A stretch of 58,717 bases of DNA from positions 1 to 58,717 of the forward strand of contig NZ_MPOH02000002.1 in assembly GCF_001896135.2 (NCBI RefSeq), in the 5' to 3' direction. The position numbers and the translations under genes were made by a program. This stretch comes from Streptomyces phaeoluteigriseus (lineage in GTDB: Bacteria > Actinomycetota > Actinomycetes > Streptomycetales > Streptomycetaceae). Below the pieces are notes generated by a model. It was given only the letters and a program-made list of their open reading frames with translations, was not told the DNA's origin and did no database searches. Below, piece after piece: positions 17,753 through 26,868 of the stretch; the first letter of the stretch is position 1, and every line of letters starts with the position of its first letter.

Positions 17753-18268
17753 ATGCCTGACGCCGGCCGCCGGGACGCCGCATGCTCGATCACGCTGATG
17801 GACGGCGCCGCCACCCGGACCCGGGAGGCGGCCCCCGTCGACCTGACACCGGTCCAGGAACTGCACCGGCGCTGCTCCCTGGGCAGCCGGGCCCTGCGGT
17901 ACAACGCGGGCAAGTCCCAGCTCTCACCTGCAGAATGGCATCAGTTGTCCAACCCGGAGCGCGGCACCACGCTGGTGACCACTCCGGCCGAGCGTACGGA
18001 CCACATCATCGCCATGACGAACGTCATGCGGACCCATCAGCAAGGGGTGGGGGAACTCGCGATCCTGGTTGAGGACGGGTGGCAGGCCAGGGGACTCGGC
18101 ACCGCGCTCGCCGAACATGCGGCGGCCGTCGCCCGCCGCGAGGGACACCACACGCTGGCCGCCACGGTCGCGGTGACCAACAAGCCGATGCTCCACGTCC
18201 TTCAGAAACTGGACGCAACAGCGGTCGACACCACCGGGCCTGTGCTCGACCTGCGCATACCTCTGTAG
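17753..18268 (+). CDS. GNAT-family N-acetyltransferase
   Basis: A 171-aa protein with a GAAGAGGAG ribosome-binding site before ATG 17753. The acetyl-CoA binding region is LAILVEDGWQARGLGTALAE (Q/RxxGxG/A as QARGLG), followed by AAAVARREGHHTLAATVAVT and NKPMLHVLQKL. This resembles the GNAT domain that follows a protein-lysine acetyltransferase-type N-terminus (LHRRCSLGSRALRYNAGK). Substrate unknown; a protein-lysine target is possible. It is monocistronic. Confidence 0.8.
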   Translation: MPDAGRRDAACSITLMDGAATRTREAAPVDLTPVQELHRRCSLGSRALRYNAGKSQLSPAEWHQLSNPERGTTLVTTPAERTDHIIAMTNVMRTHQQGVGELAILVEDGWQARGLGTALAEHAAAVARREGHHTLAATVAVTNKPMLHVLQKLDATAVDTTGPVLDLRIPL

Positions 18269-18313
18269 ATACCTGAGTCTGAGAACATCCTTCGCATGCT
18301 TCGTTGACGCGGG

Positions 18314-19000
18314 TCACCGTGTGGGCAGCCGGCCGGCTGCCAGGAACGACCAAATGAGGGAAGCCAGTGCCCTCAGCAATCGGGGTTCGGGACGCGATCG
18401 ATTCGCACGGAGCGGGTTTGGCCGGGAAGCGCCCCGCTGATCTCGCGGCGAGGGCCCGCAGCCGGCTGCGGGCCCTCGCCGCGAGCCGACCGTTTCCAGG
18501 TGCGCGGTGTTTTCCATGTCGCCCAGGGCGTTCAGCAACTGCTCGGTGGCCGTGGCGACAGCCGGGTCGGAGGAGCGCATGAGCGGGGCAGCTGCAGTGG
18601 CGGCCCGGGTGAGCGGCTCCCGCAGGGCGGCCACGGTCTGTCTACTGGCCACCCGTTCCCGGCTCAGCAGTTCAGCCGCGCGCCCGAAGCCCACCAGGCC
18701 GCTCTGCAGGTCCGTCCCGCCGACGATCCGGGCTCGGGCGGCGCCGCCGAGAAGGCGAGCACCGTCAGCAGGAACGTCCTCGCGCGCTCGGCAGGCCCTT
18801 CCCACAGCAGCCGGTTGGCGACGGCCCGCGCCCTGCAGTTCCACCACGGCCACCGTCATCGCGTCGGCCTGTACCCGCAGGGCACCGATCTCGGCCTGCC
18901 GCTCCTGGCGGTTGCGGGAGCGGGTGGTCAGCCACGCCGCGTGTACGGCGATGAAAGCCCCCGAGACGAGCGTGCTGGCCAACTCGATCAACTTGTCCAT
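18314..19000 (-). CDS. Hypothetical membrane-anchored protein, probably damaged
   Basis: From ATG 19000 the product begins MDKLIELASTLVSGAFIAVH, a membrane-anchor-like helix, followed by a basic coiled-coil stretch (TTRSRNRQERQAEIGALRVQ). The middle reads poorly in this frame; between about 18730 and 18830 a neighbouring frame gives a better protein (AVANRLLWEGPAERARTFLL), suggesting two compensating indels. The later part (DPAVATATEQLLNALGDMEN) is plausible again. The frame then runs through a 44-bp palindrome that was probably its terminator. Function unknown. Confidence 0.4.
   Translation of the reverse strand: MDKLIELASTLVSGAFIAVHAAWLTTRSRNRQERQAEIGALRVQADAMTVAVVELQGAGRRQPAAVGRACRAREDVPADGARLLGGAARARIVGGTDLQSGLVGFGRAAELLSRERVASRQTVAALREPLTRAATAAAPLMRSSDPAVATATEQLLNALGDMENTAHLETVGSRRGPAAGCGPSPRDQRGASRPNPLRANRSRPEPRLLRALASLIWSFLAAGRLPTR
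18442..18485. terminator. 44-bp perfect palindrome
   Basis: CTCGCGGCGAGGGCCCGCAG plus CC is followed directly by its exact reverse complement: 22-bp arms with no loop. It would act as a very stable bidirectional hairpin. It lies at the end of the damaged - strand gene. Confidence 0.6.
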
Positions 19001-19009
19001 CCCCGCAGG

Positions 19010-19679
19010 CTGGACGTCCACCGGCCCCGTGTCCGGCTCGTTGCGTACCTGACGCACAACACGCATGGCCCTGTTGCCGACCCCCCGCTCGTGCCGAGGG
19101 GCACGGAGCGGGGGCACTGTGAGGGGTCAGCCTTCACCGCCGCCGCGGCGAGTGGAGAGCGCCGGCCCTTCTGCACCGCGCGCAGCTGCGCTAGTCGACC
19201 TCCGGTTGTGCGGGGACGACTGCCTCGACGGACGCCGTGGTGTAGAGCGCGACGTCGACGGCCCTGGCCCGGCTGGTGACGAAGCGGACGATCGACTACG
19301 GCAAGCGGACCCAGCCGAGCCGCACCGTCCAGTCGAACTCGACCCTGCGCAGATCACCAGCGTGGTGCCGGCAGTCAAGGCCTCTCCACTGTGCGGGTCA
19401 AGTGCGCCCCTGGTGCAGGGTTGGGGGGGGCGACGTCGTAGGCCATGCCTGCGATCACGACGGTGACGGCGGGGCAGACGATGCCGGGCTGCACCTGGCC
19501 GGTGATGATCGCGGCGGTCAGCCCGGATGGGGGCGAGTTCGTGCGGCAGGGGAGCAGACCCCTCCCGTGAATCGCACTGAGCCTCGAAGTTTCATGACGG
19601 TCCGCCGATCCGACTCGAAGGTCGAGCCACGGGCGCTGCGGGGTCCCGGACAGGCGGTGGGCCGCAGTACGGTCGTGCC
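19010..19679. other. 670-bp stretch of remnants
   Basis: No intact gene is visible. On the - strand short protein-like pieces occur, such as VDVALYTTASVEAVVPAQPE ending at a TAG near 19195, and AAIITGQVQPGIVCPAVTVV near 19510-19450. They are in different frames. The last 60 bp probably hold the leader of the regulator gene at 19680. Confidence 0.35.
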
Positions 19680-20780
19680 ATGGGGGAATGTCGGTTCGTG
19701 GCCGTAGTCGGTTATCCCGGCGCTGAGTTGCTCGATATCGCGTGTCTGACCACCGCGTTCGACTATGCCAACCGGGCTGGTGCCACTCCCGTGTACCGGG
19801 TGCGGGTGGTGACACCCGCCGGGAGGCCGATCCGCTGCCAGTCGGGACTGGTGCTGGAGGCGCAGGGCGCCGTGGAGCGGCTGCGTGGACCGCTGGACAC
19901 GGTCGTGGTGTCCGGCGGTGAAGGGCATCTGGCCGCCGCAGCGGACAGCGGTCTCGTCGCGCATGTGCGCCGCCTGGCGCACGTGGCCGGGCGGATCGCG
20001 TCGGTGTGCACAGGCGCGTCGGTGCTCGCCGCGACGGGGCTCCTCGACGGGCGGCGCGTCACCACGCACTGGCTGTTCGCCGGTGTGCTCGCGGCCGACC
20101 ACCCGGCGGTGCGTGTGGACCCGGCGCCCCTCTTCATCCGCGACGGCCCGGTGACCACGGCGGCGGGAGTAAGCAGCGCGCTGGACCTCGCGCTGGCGTT
20201 CATCGAGGAGGATCACGGCGCCGAGCTGGCCCGCGAGGTGGCCAGGGGACTGGTCACCTACCTCCAACGGCCCGGGAACCAGGCGCAGATGAGCATGTTC
20301 GTCGCCTCCCCAGCCCCGGCCGACGACCTCGTGCGCGAGGTGGTGACGGCGATCCGCAACGAACCGCACGCCGACCTGCGGGTCGCGGCACTCGCCGCCC
20401 GCGCTGGCCTGAGCGAGCGTCACCTCACCCGCCTTTTCCTCGCCCATGTGGGCCAGACACCGGCTCGGTTCGTACGGCTCGCGCGTACGGAGGCGGCAGC
20501 CCGGCTGCTCACGTCGAGCGGTCTGTCCCTGGCCCGGATCGCGCCCCGCTGCGGCTTCTCGTCCGCCGAGGCATTACGGCAGGCGTTCGTGGCCCAGTAC
20601 GGCATCACACCGTCGCATTACCGGGCCACCCAGGCGCTGGGACCGCCGCGACCGCCGAGGGCACGCGCCCGACGCGGTCAGGAGAGCACTGCGAGCGCCA
20701 GGGCGCCCAGCCCCAATGGCACGTCCAGCACCAGGCAGAACTCTGACAAGGACCGGGGCACTACCGCGTCGCGCCGGTAG
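19680..20780 (+). CDS. GlxA-type transcriptional regulator (DJ-1/PfpI domain plus AraC HTH)
   Basis: A 366-aa protein. Residues about 5-180 form a class I glutamine-amidotransferase-like DJ-1/PfpI domain: VVGYPGAELLDIACLTTAFD, then DTVVVSGGEGH and a nucleophile-elbow ASVCTGASVLAATGLLDGRR with the conserved Cys. Residues about 220-320 carry the AraC DNA-binding domain (LAARAGLSERHLTRLFLAHV and IAPRCGFSSAEALRQAFVAQ). Such regulators sense small metabolites and act on neighbouring operons. The last 35 residues are low-complexity, and the final 103 bp overlap the convergent membrane-protein gene. Confidence 0.85.
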   Translation: MGECRFVAVVGYPGAELLDIACLTTAFDYANRAGATPVYRVRVVTPAGRPIRCQSGLVLEAQGAVERLRGPLDTVVVSGGEGHLAAAADSGLVAHVRRLAHVAGRIASVCTGASVLAATGLLDGRRVTTHWLFAGVLAADHPAVRVDPAPLFIRDGPVTTAAGVSSALDLALAFIEEDHGAELAREVARGLVTYLQRPGNQAQMSMFVASPAPADDLVREVVTAIRNEPHADLRVAALAARAGLSERHLTRLFLAHVGQTPARFVRLARTEAAARLLTSSGLSLARIAPRCGFSSAEALRQAFVAQYGITPSHYRATQALGPPRPPRARARRGQESTASARAPSPNGTSSTRQNSDKDRGTTASRR

Positions 20781-21250
20781 TGCACCACGTCCCACAAGCC
20801 GTGGGCCGCCAGTCCCAGCCCGGCCAGCGCCAGGCCGAGCCGCGGTGCGAGAGCGAGCGCCCCCAGCGCGACAGCGCCGTATCCGGCCATAGCGACGGTC
20901 TGCGCGGTCAGCGCGGCCCGCGGCACCCTAGTGACGAGACCCAGGACGACGAGGATCAGCGCCGTGCCCGCGATGCCGCTCCACCAGGGCAGACCGGCTG
21001 GTTCGGCGGCCACCACCACCAGCGATCCGCCGACGATCGCGGGCCAGGCGACCTGCGGCCGCCCCGACGCCGCCGTGGCGAGGTAACAGAGGCAGGCCAC
21101 GCACACCACGACCGACAGGGATTCCCGCTCGACGCCGGTCGCGAACTGGGCGGCCACGGCCGCCAGCCCGAGCGCGGTCGGCCAGCGGCGTAGGACGGCA
21201 TGGGTGCCGGTCGTATCCGCGCCCCCACTCAGAGGATGTTCGCTAGTCAT
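20678..21250 (-). CDS. Polytopic membrane protein
   Basis: A 190-aa protein with about six hydrophobic segments, among them ALGLAAVAAQFATGV, VVVCVACLCYLATAASG, AIVGGSLVVVAAEPAGL, GIAGTALILVVLGLVTRV, MAGYGAVALGALALA and LVLDVPLGLGALALAVL. A conserved-looking GLWDVVHYRRDAVVPRSLSE lies before the last helix. It resembles uncharacterised actinobacterial membrane proteins. It faces the GlxA-type regulator tail to tail with a 103-bp overlap, so the two transcripts are antisense at their ends. Confidence 0.68.
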   Translation of the reverse strand: MTSEHPLSGGADTTGTHAVLRRWPTALGLAAVAAQFATGVERESLSVVVCVACLCYLATAASGRPQVAWPAIVGGSLVVVAAEPAGLPWWSGIAGTALILVVLGLVTRVPRAALTAQTVAMAGYGAVALGALALAPRLGLALAGLGLAAHGLWDVVHYRRDAVVPRSLSEFCLVLDVPLGLGALALAVLS

Positions 21251-21429
21251 ACCGAAGACAGTGCTCGCCGCGCGCCGGCGGCGTCGAGCCAGCTCCGATC
21301 GGTGTCGGGAATCCGGGGACATCTGTCCGTCAGCCACCGGTCCGGCTCGTCGCGCCGTCCGAGGCAGACCCATTTCTTTGGTCAAGGCGGATGGGTGCTG
21401 GTTCGGGCGTCCTTCCCGCACCACGGCCC

Positions 21430-21690
21430 GCGACTTGGAGGCGACTTGGAGCAGATCACCCTCCAGCTCACCGGCCACGCCCGCGCCGTCGCCTCCGACG
21501 TCCGACGCCGTGCCGACCAGCTGCCCAAGGACAGCGGCCCCCGGGCGCTCGCCGACGTCGTCCTGCGCGAGGCGGAAGGCCGGCTGTCCGTGCCGATCGA
21601 GGGCACCGTGCGCTGCGTCCGGAACCGCGCCCGCCTCGTCCGCGCCCTCTACGAACGCCTGGACCGCCTGGAGGCCGGGTGCGGAGGGCT
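21430..21690 (+). pseudogene. Remnant resembling a DUF6415-type protein
   Basis: The + strand reads LEQITLQLTGHARAVASDVR, QLPKDSGPRALADVVLREAE and VRCVRNRARLVRALYERLDR, the pattern of the DUF6415 proteins seen next to Streptomyces natural-product regulators. There is no start, and the frame breaks down after about 21690. Assignment is from pattern memory only. Confidence 0.4.
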
Positions 21691-21710
21691 GCATCCTCAG
21701 CAGGCCACCG

Positions 21711-22117
21711 CTACCTCGCAGACACCGTCCCCGTGCGCCGGGCTGTGCACAGGCGGCAGCCGAAGGCGACCGGACCGGCGACTGCGCCGCCGGTCCGCCA
21801 CGCCGCCGCCGGCACCCCGTGCTTTCCGGCCGACAGCTTGGAGTCCTCCTGTCCCCAGGACGGCAACGCCCGCGCCAGGACGTCTTCCTCGGCGCCGCAC
21901 AGGCCTGCCAGGAGCTGCCGTCCGGCTGCGTTCAGCAGCACCTCTGCGTCGGCCCGCGCGCCCCCGCCGTCGTGCCCTGGCGGGTAGTTGCGCCAGTGCC
22001 AGCACGACCGCAGCGCCCGGGCTTCCAGCCGTAGCGGCTCGCGATGCGGCAGATCAGCGACGAGGTCGTCTCACCCTGCAGGGGAGCGGTCCGCAGTAGA
22101 CCGGGGGGATGGGTCAC
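21711..22117 (-). pseudogene. TniQ-like transposition protein, N-terminal remnant, frameshifted
   Basis: From a GTG at 22117 the product reads LLRTAPLQGETTSSLICRIA and SRYGWKP, the hallmark opening of TniQ-family proteins (PF06527). One base of drift near 22010 moves the reading to ALRSCWHWRNYPPGHDGG, AEVLLNAAGRQLLAGLCGAE, EDVLARALPSWGQEDSKLS and a CxxC zinc-ribbon piece (FGCRLCTARRTG). The C-terminal half is missing. TniQ proteins act in Tn7/Tn5053-type target selection, and relatives occur in actinobacterial accessory DNA. Confidence 0.6.
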
Positions 22118-22498
22118 TCCACCACGGTCTCGTGTTCGCCGTCCCGGGCGGGCACTTTCGCTATGGATGCCCAACGGGATCCAAGCAAGCCGGTTCCCCG
22201 AGAACGGCTGTGGAGAGCTGATCCCATTCGCAAGCTGCCCCTCGGCTCCTGGGCACCCCAGCCGGTTTCAGTCCAGCGCACGACGACCTGAACGCCCTCA
22301 GCCAGGCAGCCGAGCATCATCACCGCCTGCATGGGCCCACCACCTCCGCCACCGCGCCGCCGACCGCGGCGACACCGGCGCCCTGTACCGCGTGGCGGAG
22401 ATACGGGAGGGCGGCGAGGAGCGCCCGGAGGGGCCGTCGGCCGACGGCGTCTTCGCAGCGCTCACTCAGCTCGACGGGGGCATCGCCACATCTCTGGA
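22118..22498. other. Short stretch with possible remnants
   Basis: The + strand frame ending near 22556 contains AADRGDTGALYRVAEIREGG, which looks coding, but it has no start and overlaps the secreted-protein gene on the other strand. Nothing else is supported. Confidence 0.3.
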
Positions 22499-22867
22499 TC
22501 AGGAGACGCGCTTCAGCTGCCAGGCGTTGTGGCTGAAGCTGGGGGTCGACGAGTAGACGCAGCTGCTGGTGTAGTACGTGCTGGTCTGGACCCAGCCGGC
22601 GGGCTGGTAGGTGGAGGCGCAGGCGCTGACCACGGTGCCGACCGGCAGACCGGTGAGCTGCTTGATCTGCTTGATGTTCGGGCTGAAGCTCTGCGTACCG
22701 CAGCTGCTGCTGTAGCCCCAGCTGACGTCGACGTGTCCGGCCGGTGTGAGAACGCTCGCGCAGGAGGTGGAGACGTCACCGGGGGCGGCCTGGGAGGGCG
22801 TGGCGGTCAGGGCGAACATCGCTGCCGTGCCGGCGAGGGCCAGGACGGTGGAACGAAGGCGACGCAT
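22499..22867 (-). CDS. Small secreted cysteine-containing protein
   Basis: A 122-aa protein with a Sec signal peptide: MRRLRSTVLALAGTAAMFAL followed by TATPSQAAP, cleavage likely after QAA. The mature part of about 94 residues contains cysteines in STSCASVL, SSSCGTQ, VSACASTY and TSSCVYS, spaced for two disulfides. Repeated aromatic/serine segments (VDVSWGYSS, GWVQTSTYY) suggest two copies of a small beta-rich unit. It is exported; function unknown. It lies downstream of a decayed surface-protein tail on the opposite strand. Confidence 0.7.
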   Translation of the reverse strand: MRRLRSTVLALAGTAAMFALTATPSQAAPGDVSTSCASVLTPAGHVDVSWGYSSSCGTQSFSPNIKQIKQLTGLPVGTVVSACASTYQPAGWVQTSTYYTSSCVYSSTPSFSHNAWQLKRVS

Positions 22868-22944
22868 CTGTGGTGACTCCTTCTGATCACGGGCGGCCAG
22901 CCAGGCCGAGAAGCATGTGGACGGACCAAGGCATTTCTACGGGC

Positions 22945-23160
22945 CGCTGATCGGTTCGGACAGCGACTTTCCGGCCGAACGCGCATGGCGGTCCGGGCTC
23001 GGGTGAAGTCCTCGCCGCCACCGGCGGCGCTCCAGCACCCTGCCGCGGCCGTAGGCGGCGCCGCCCTGGTCGCGGCTGGCGCGGGCGCCCTCGTCCTGAT
23101 GCGCCGACGCAAGCGCGCCGGACCCCGCCAGAAGGGCCCGTCCCGTCCCGGCCGGACCGC
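22945..23160 (+). pseudogene. Tail of a sortase-anchored surface protein (remnant)
   Basis: One frame reads GEVLAATGGA, a Streptomyces-type LAxTG sortase motif (near 22999-23030). The adjacent frame continues with PAAAVGGAALVAAGAGALVL and MRRRKRAG, the expected membrane helix and positive tail. A frameshift near 23025 separates the parts and nothing of the body of the protein is present. Confidence 0.5.
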
Positions 23161-23197
23161 CGTGGACGGGCACTTTTCACGTGGTTACGCTGGTCCC

Positions 23198-24339
23198 ATG
23201 TCCGAGGACGGGGGGAGCGTCGGGCGAGCCCGTAGAGCGACCGTACGCGCGGCGAGGGCGGCGCGGAACGTCGAGGAGTTCTTCGACGCGGTGATGACTG
23301 CGCTGGCTCCTGTGCTCCCGTCCGACATCTGGGCCGGTGTCACGGTCGACCCGGCGACGTTGATGAACACCGGAGGCAACTACCGGCACGGCGTGCCCGA
23401 GTCGCTGATGCCGCGCATGCTGGACATCGAGTACCGCGAAGGCGACGTCAACCTGCTGCCGGATCTGGCGCGGCGCCCGTCGCCCGTCGGGCTGCTCAGC
23501 CGTGAGGCCGGTGACCTGCTGGCGGGTAGCCCCCGGTACCGGGACATCATCCGCCCTCTGGGCTGCCGCGACGAGCTACGCGTGGCGCTGCGTGACCGGC
23601 ACGGTGTGTGGGGCGCGCTGATCCTGGGCCGCGGACGCGACGCTCCGGCTTTCGATGACATCGACCTCGCGACGGCAGCGTCGCTCGCGCAGCCGCTGGG
23701 GGACGCGCTGCGCCGGCTGCACGTGACCCGGCAGGCGTGGCGGAACCCGGCGCCCACCGCCCCCTCGACGACCGGTATCAGGTGCTGCACCAGAGCCCCA
23801 CGGCCGGTTCGCGGCTCGGCGAGCTGCTGGGCGACGACCGCGCTCCGCTCGGCGGCCGGCACACCGGTCCGCCGCCTTCCCTGTGCGCCGCGGCCGCCGC
23901 GGTCCGCACCGCGGCGGCGGCCGGCGGATCGCTCACGGCCTAGGCCCACACCCGCACGCTCGGCCCGGCGCGGCTGCACGCGTGGTCGCTGTCCGAGGGC
24001 CACAGCCCATCCCGGGCCGTGGGCCAGGACGAGGCAGTCGTGACCGTGGCGATCGAGCCGGCCCGTCCGGAGGAGCGCACCTCGTTCCTGGTCACCGCCC
24101 ACGGGCTGACGCCCCGGGAGCGCGCTGTCACCGAACTCGTCCTGCGGGGACACGCGACCGCTGAGATCGGCCGCCGCACCGGTTTGTCGCCGCACACCGT
24201 CCAGGACCACCTCAAGGCGGTGTTCGACAAGACGGGCGTGCGCAGCCACCGGGACCTGGTAGCGACCCTGTTCGCACGGCACTACGAGCCTGCCTTGACG
24301 CGGGGCGCGGACGCCTCGACGGCCCGCCCCGAGGCCTGA
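23198..24339 (+). pseudogene. LuxR-family regulator with GAF-like sensor domain, frameshift and amber stop
   Basis: From ATG 23198 the N-terminal sensor part is readable (AARNVEEFFDAVMTALAPVL, DELRVALRDRHGVWGALILG, FDDIDLATAASLAQPLGDAL). Near 23750 the frame changes and continues as PLDDRYQVLHQSPTAGSRLG. A TAG at 23941-23943 then interrupts it. The LuxR HTH follows in that frame: HGLTPRERAVTELVLRGHAT, EIGRRTGLSPHTVQDHLKAV. An intact ancestor would be about 380 aa. With two lesions a full-length regulator is unlikely. Confidence 0.78.
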
Positions 24340-24577
24340 CCTCGGCTCACCGGCGCGTCGAGACACCGCCCGCCCCGCATCGGCGCGTCCCACTGCACTG
24401 ACGCGTCGGCCCCCCACATTCCTGGGATGGCGGCGTCCCCCACCGCTCCTTAGGTTGGCAGCCGGCTCCGAACACGGCACGGGGGACTCCGGAGCACCGC
24501 GGGAGTGCACCTCTCGGCCGTTTGAGCAGCCGGGAACCGTCGCGCCCCCTCTTTTTGAGACGCGAGGAAGCAGACTC

Positions 24578-25549
24578 ATGCGTGTTCGCTCAATGCTCCG
24601 GGGCGCTCTGCCCCTGATCACTCTGATGATCGCCTTCCTGTTCTCGACCGCGGCGGGCGCCGCTCCAGCCGGCTCCGTGACGGTCGGTGCCACGGCACCG
24701 GCCGCCGCTCAGGGAGACGGTCTGATCGCCCTGAAGCTCAGCGGTCTGGTGGCCGCGGACCTGGAGGAGGACTCCATGACCGGGGACGGCGACGAAGTGC
24801 GTGTCCTGGTCAACGGCCACCGGGTGTGGCCGTGGAACGACGGCGCCTTCGACATCTCCCACGCCGGAACCTGCGTCAAGTTCGTCGAACCGTGGGTCGA
24901 CAACAACGGCACGTGCGGGCAGGCGTACGGGGCCAACGGCGGGGGCTACGAACAGTTGTACTTCAAGGTCGGGGAGCCGGTCACCGTTCGGATCGAGGAG
25001 GACGACCTGACAGGAGACGACGACCTCGGCACCGCGACGGTCACCGCCGACGGCACCCGCCAGGTGTTCACCGCCGCCCGCAACGACGGGCGGTGGCCGA
25101 ACACCGTCTCCTACAGCACCACCGCGGTCCTCGAGCCCGTGCGGGGGATGGGGGTGTGGAACGTCAACAGCGGTAAGTGCCTGGAGATCAGGGAATCCTC
25201 CGACGAGAACGGCGCCCTCGCCCAGCAATGGGGCTGCGTCGGCCAGGACGGCGCCCGGTGGGCCTTCGAGCGCACCGGCTCCGACATGCTCATCCGGCGG
25301 GAGAGCAACGGCAAATGCCTGGAGATCGACAACTCCAAGGATGACAACGGAGCGAGGGCCCAGCAGTGGGACTGCAAAGGTCAGGACGGCACGTTCTGGA
25401 AGATCGTGTCCGTGAAGTACGAGGCGCTGTACATCGTCAACGAGAGCGGGAAGTGCCTGGAGGTGCAGAACTCCTCCCAGGACGACGGTGCCCGAATCCA
25501 GCAGTGGGACTGCGTGGGGCAGCCCGGTGCCATCTGGCAGAGGCTGTGA
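24578..25549 (+). CDS. Secreted ricin-type lectin (RICIN) protein
   Basis: A 323-aa protein. The signal peptide (MRVRSMLRGALPLITLMIAF, then LFSTAAGAAP) is likely cut near residue 30. Residues about 45-185 are a beta-rich, acidic domain with EEDSMTGDGDEVRVLVNG and EEDDLTGDDDLGTATVTAD, possibly calcium-binding. Residues about 190-323 are a ricin B-type beta-trefoil of three repeats, each with GKCLEI/V and a QQWDC/QQWGC motif (the QxW signature). It is predicted to bind sugars outside the cell. It is monocistronic. Confidence 0.85.
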   Translation: MRVRSMLRGALPLITLMIAFLFSTAAGAAPAGSVTVGATAPAAAQGDGLIALKLSGLVAADLEEDSMTGDGDEVRVLVNGHRVWPWNDGAFDISHAGTCVKFVEPWVDNNGTCGQAYGANGGGYEQLYFKVGEPVTVRIEEDDLTGDDDLGTATVTADGTRQVFTAARNDGRWPNTVSYSTTAVLEPVRGMGVWNVNSGKCLEIRESSDENGALAQQWGCVGQDGARWAFERTGSDMLIRRESNGKCLEIDNSKDDNGARAQQWDCKGQDGTFWKIVSVKYEALYIVNESGKCLEVQNSSQDDGARIQQWDCVGQPGAIWQRL

Positions 25550-26419
25550 CGACCAGGTTCTGCCCGGCGGATCTCGTGACCGTCCGTTTGTCCGGTCGCC
25601 GGATCTGGCGTGGAGCTGGGTGATCTGACGAAGGCCGGGGACCGGGACAGCGCCGAGGTTTGGGCACTCCAGGCCGCAGACCGCGGCCACATCGACAACG
25701 CCCGGCTCCGCCTCCGCCAGAAGCCCAATTTGGTCACCATGCTGTGACCGAACGGCCTAGACCCCGACGGTACGCCGACACCACCGTGGCAACCGTAGTC
25801 ATCCACCCCACTCGACCGACACACATGCCACCAGGCACGTCACAAGGGATGCCACTACGTCGTCCTGAACACCCCCGGTGCCCCCGAGCTGCTCGCCAAC
25901 TACCCGAGCCCGCCAGGCCCCGGCACATCGCGATCCGGTGTGTCGGCGGCCGACCAGGCTCTCGAGGGGCGTTTTCGCGCTTCTGGATCCACACCGGCTT
26001 CACCCCCTGGTCAAGGGCCAGTACCGTGACGGACCGCGTCCAGCAACTGACACCACGAGGTACGGCCGGTCTCCAGCGCGGCCACGAACGAATACGGCCA
26101 GCCGGGAATGAACTGGTCACTGGAGCGACCCGAGCGTCCGTAGACGTGACAGAACAGCCTCCGGGCTACATGGAGCATCCGGACGCAGCCAGTTGGTCAC
26201 GTCGACCGCGAGGACCAGCCGGTTGTCGGCCGCCCTGGGCTGCGGCAGCACTGCCAGGGTCCGGCGCAACCCAGCCGCGTCGCCCCCCGTTGTCCGGCTC
26301 TGAGATGGTCTCGTGATCTCACCCCCCAGAGATCGCGGGACTGCGCGAGGCGTACCAGAAGCACCTGCCTCGCCAGCACGCTTAGAAGCCATCTCATTTG
26401 GCGTGTTCGGTAGGATGTC
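25550..26419. other. 870-bp stretch without a supported gene
   Basis: Near 25605-25740 the + strand reads DSAEVWALQAADRGHIDNAR, which may be the end of a decayed protein. The rest shows open frames on both strands with no domain or ribosome-binding site. Confidence 0.4.
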
Positions 26420-26643
26420 GGCCGTGGTGGGGATCGTTGAGCGGCTGGTGCCGGACGAGTGCCTGGCTGGAGACCGGCTACCGGATCGCCCAGGCCGAGG
26501 ACGACCGCGTCGCCATCGCCCGTATCCTCGCCGACCCGTCCATCAGCCCGGCCCTGCGCGCGGCAGCCAACGCCGCCCTCGACGACAACACACCCCAAGC
26601 ACTACGCCACTTCCTGGAAGTCGGCAGGTACCAGGTCGCCTGA
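26420..26643 (+). pseudogene. ALF-repeat protein, C-terminal remnant
   Basis: The + strand reads VVGIVERLVPDECLAG in one frame and then, one base shifted, YRIAQAEDDRVAIARILADP, ISPALRAAANAALDDNTPQA and LRHFLEVGRYQVA before a stop. This matches the short ALF repeats found in large secreted Streptomyces proteins. About 70 codons remain. Confidence 0.6.
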
Positions 26644-26722
26644 CCGGCACGGCGCCGCACCACAGCGCCTCGCCCGGGTGGCACCCCCTGCCGCCCGCCC
26701 GGTCGCCGGAACGCCGAGAATC

Positions 26723-26766
26723 CGGGCGGGGCCGCCTGCACCTCTGTATGCAGGCGGCCCCGCCCG
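26723..26766. terminator. Strong bidirectional terminator
   Basis: Perfect 18-bp stem (CGGGCGGGGCCGCCTGCA and its complement) with an 8-nt loop CCTCTGTA. It isolates the ALF remnant from the histone-fold gene. Confidence 0.8.
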
Positions 26767-26868
26767 AGGCCCCGCGCCGGCTCGGCGCCCTCCGCAGAGC
26801 TCTGTACTCTCGCCGCCCGGTGCGGCATGGGCCACTGACACCTCCGACAGCAGAAAGCACATTCTTCG

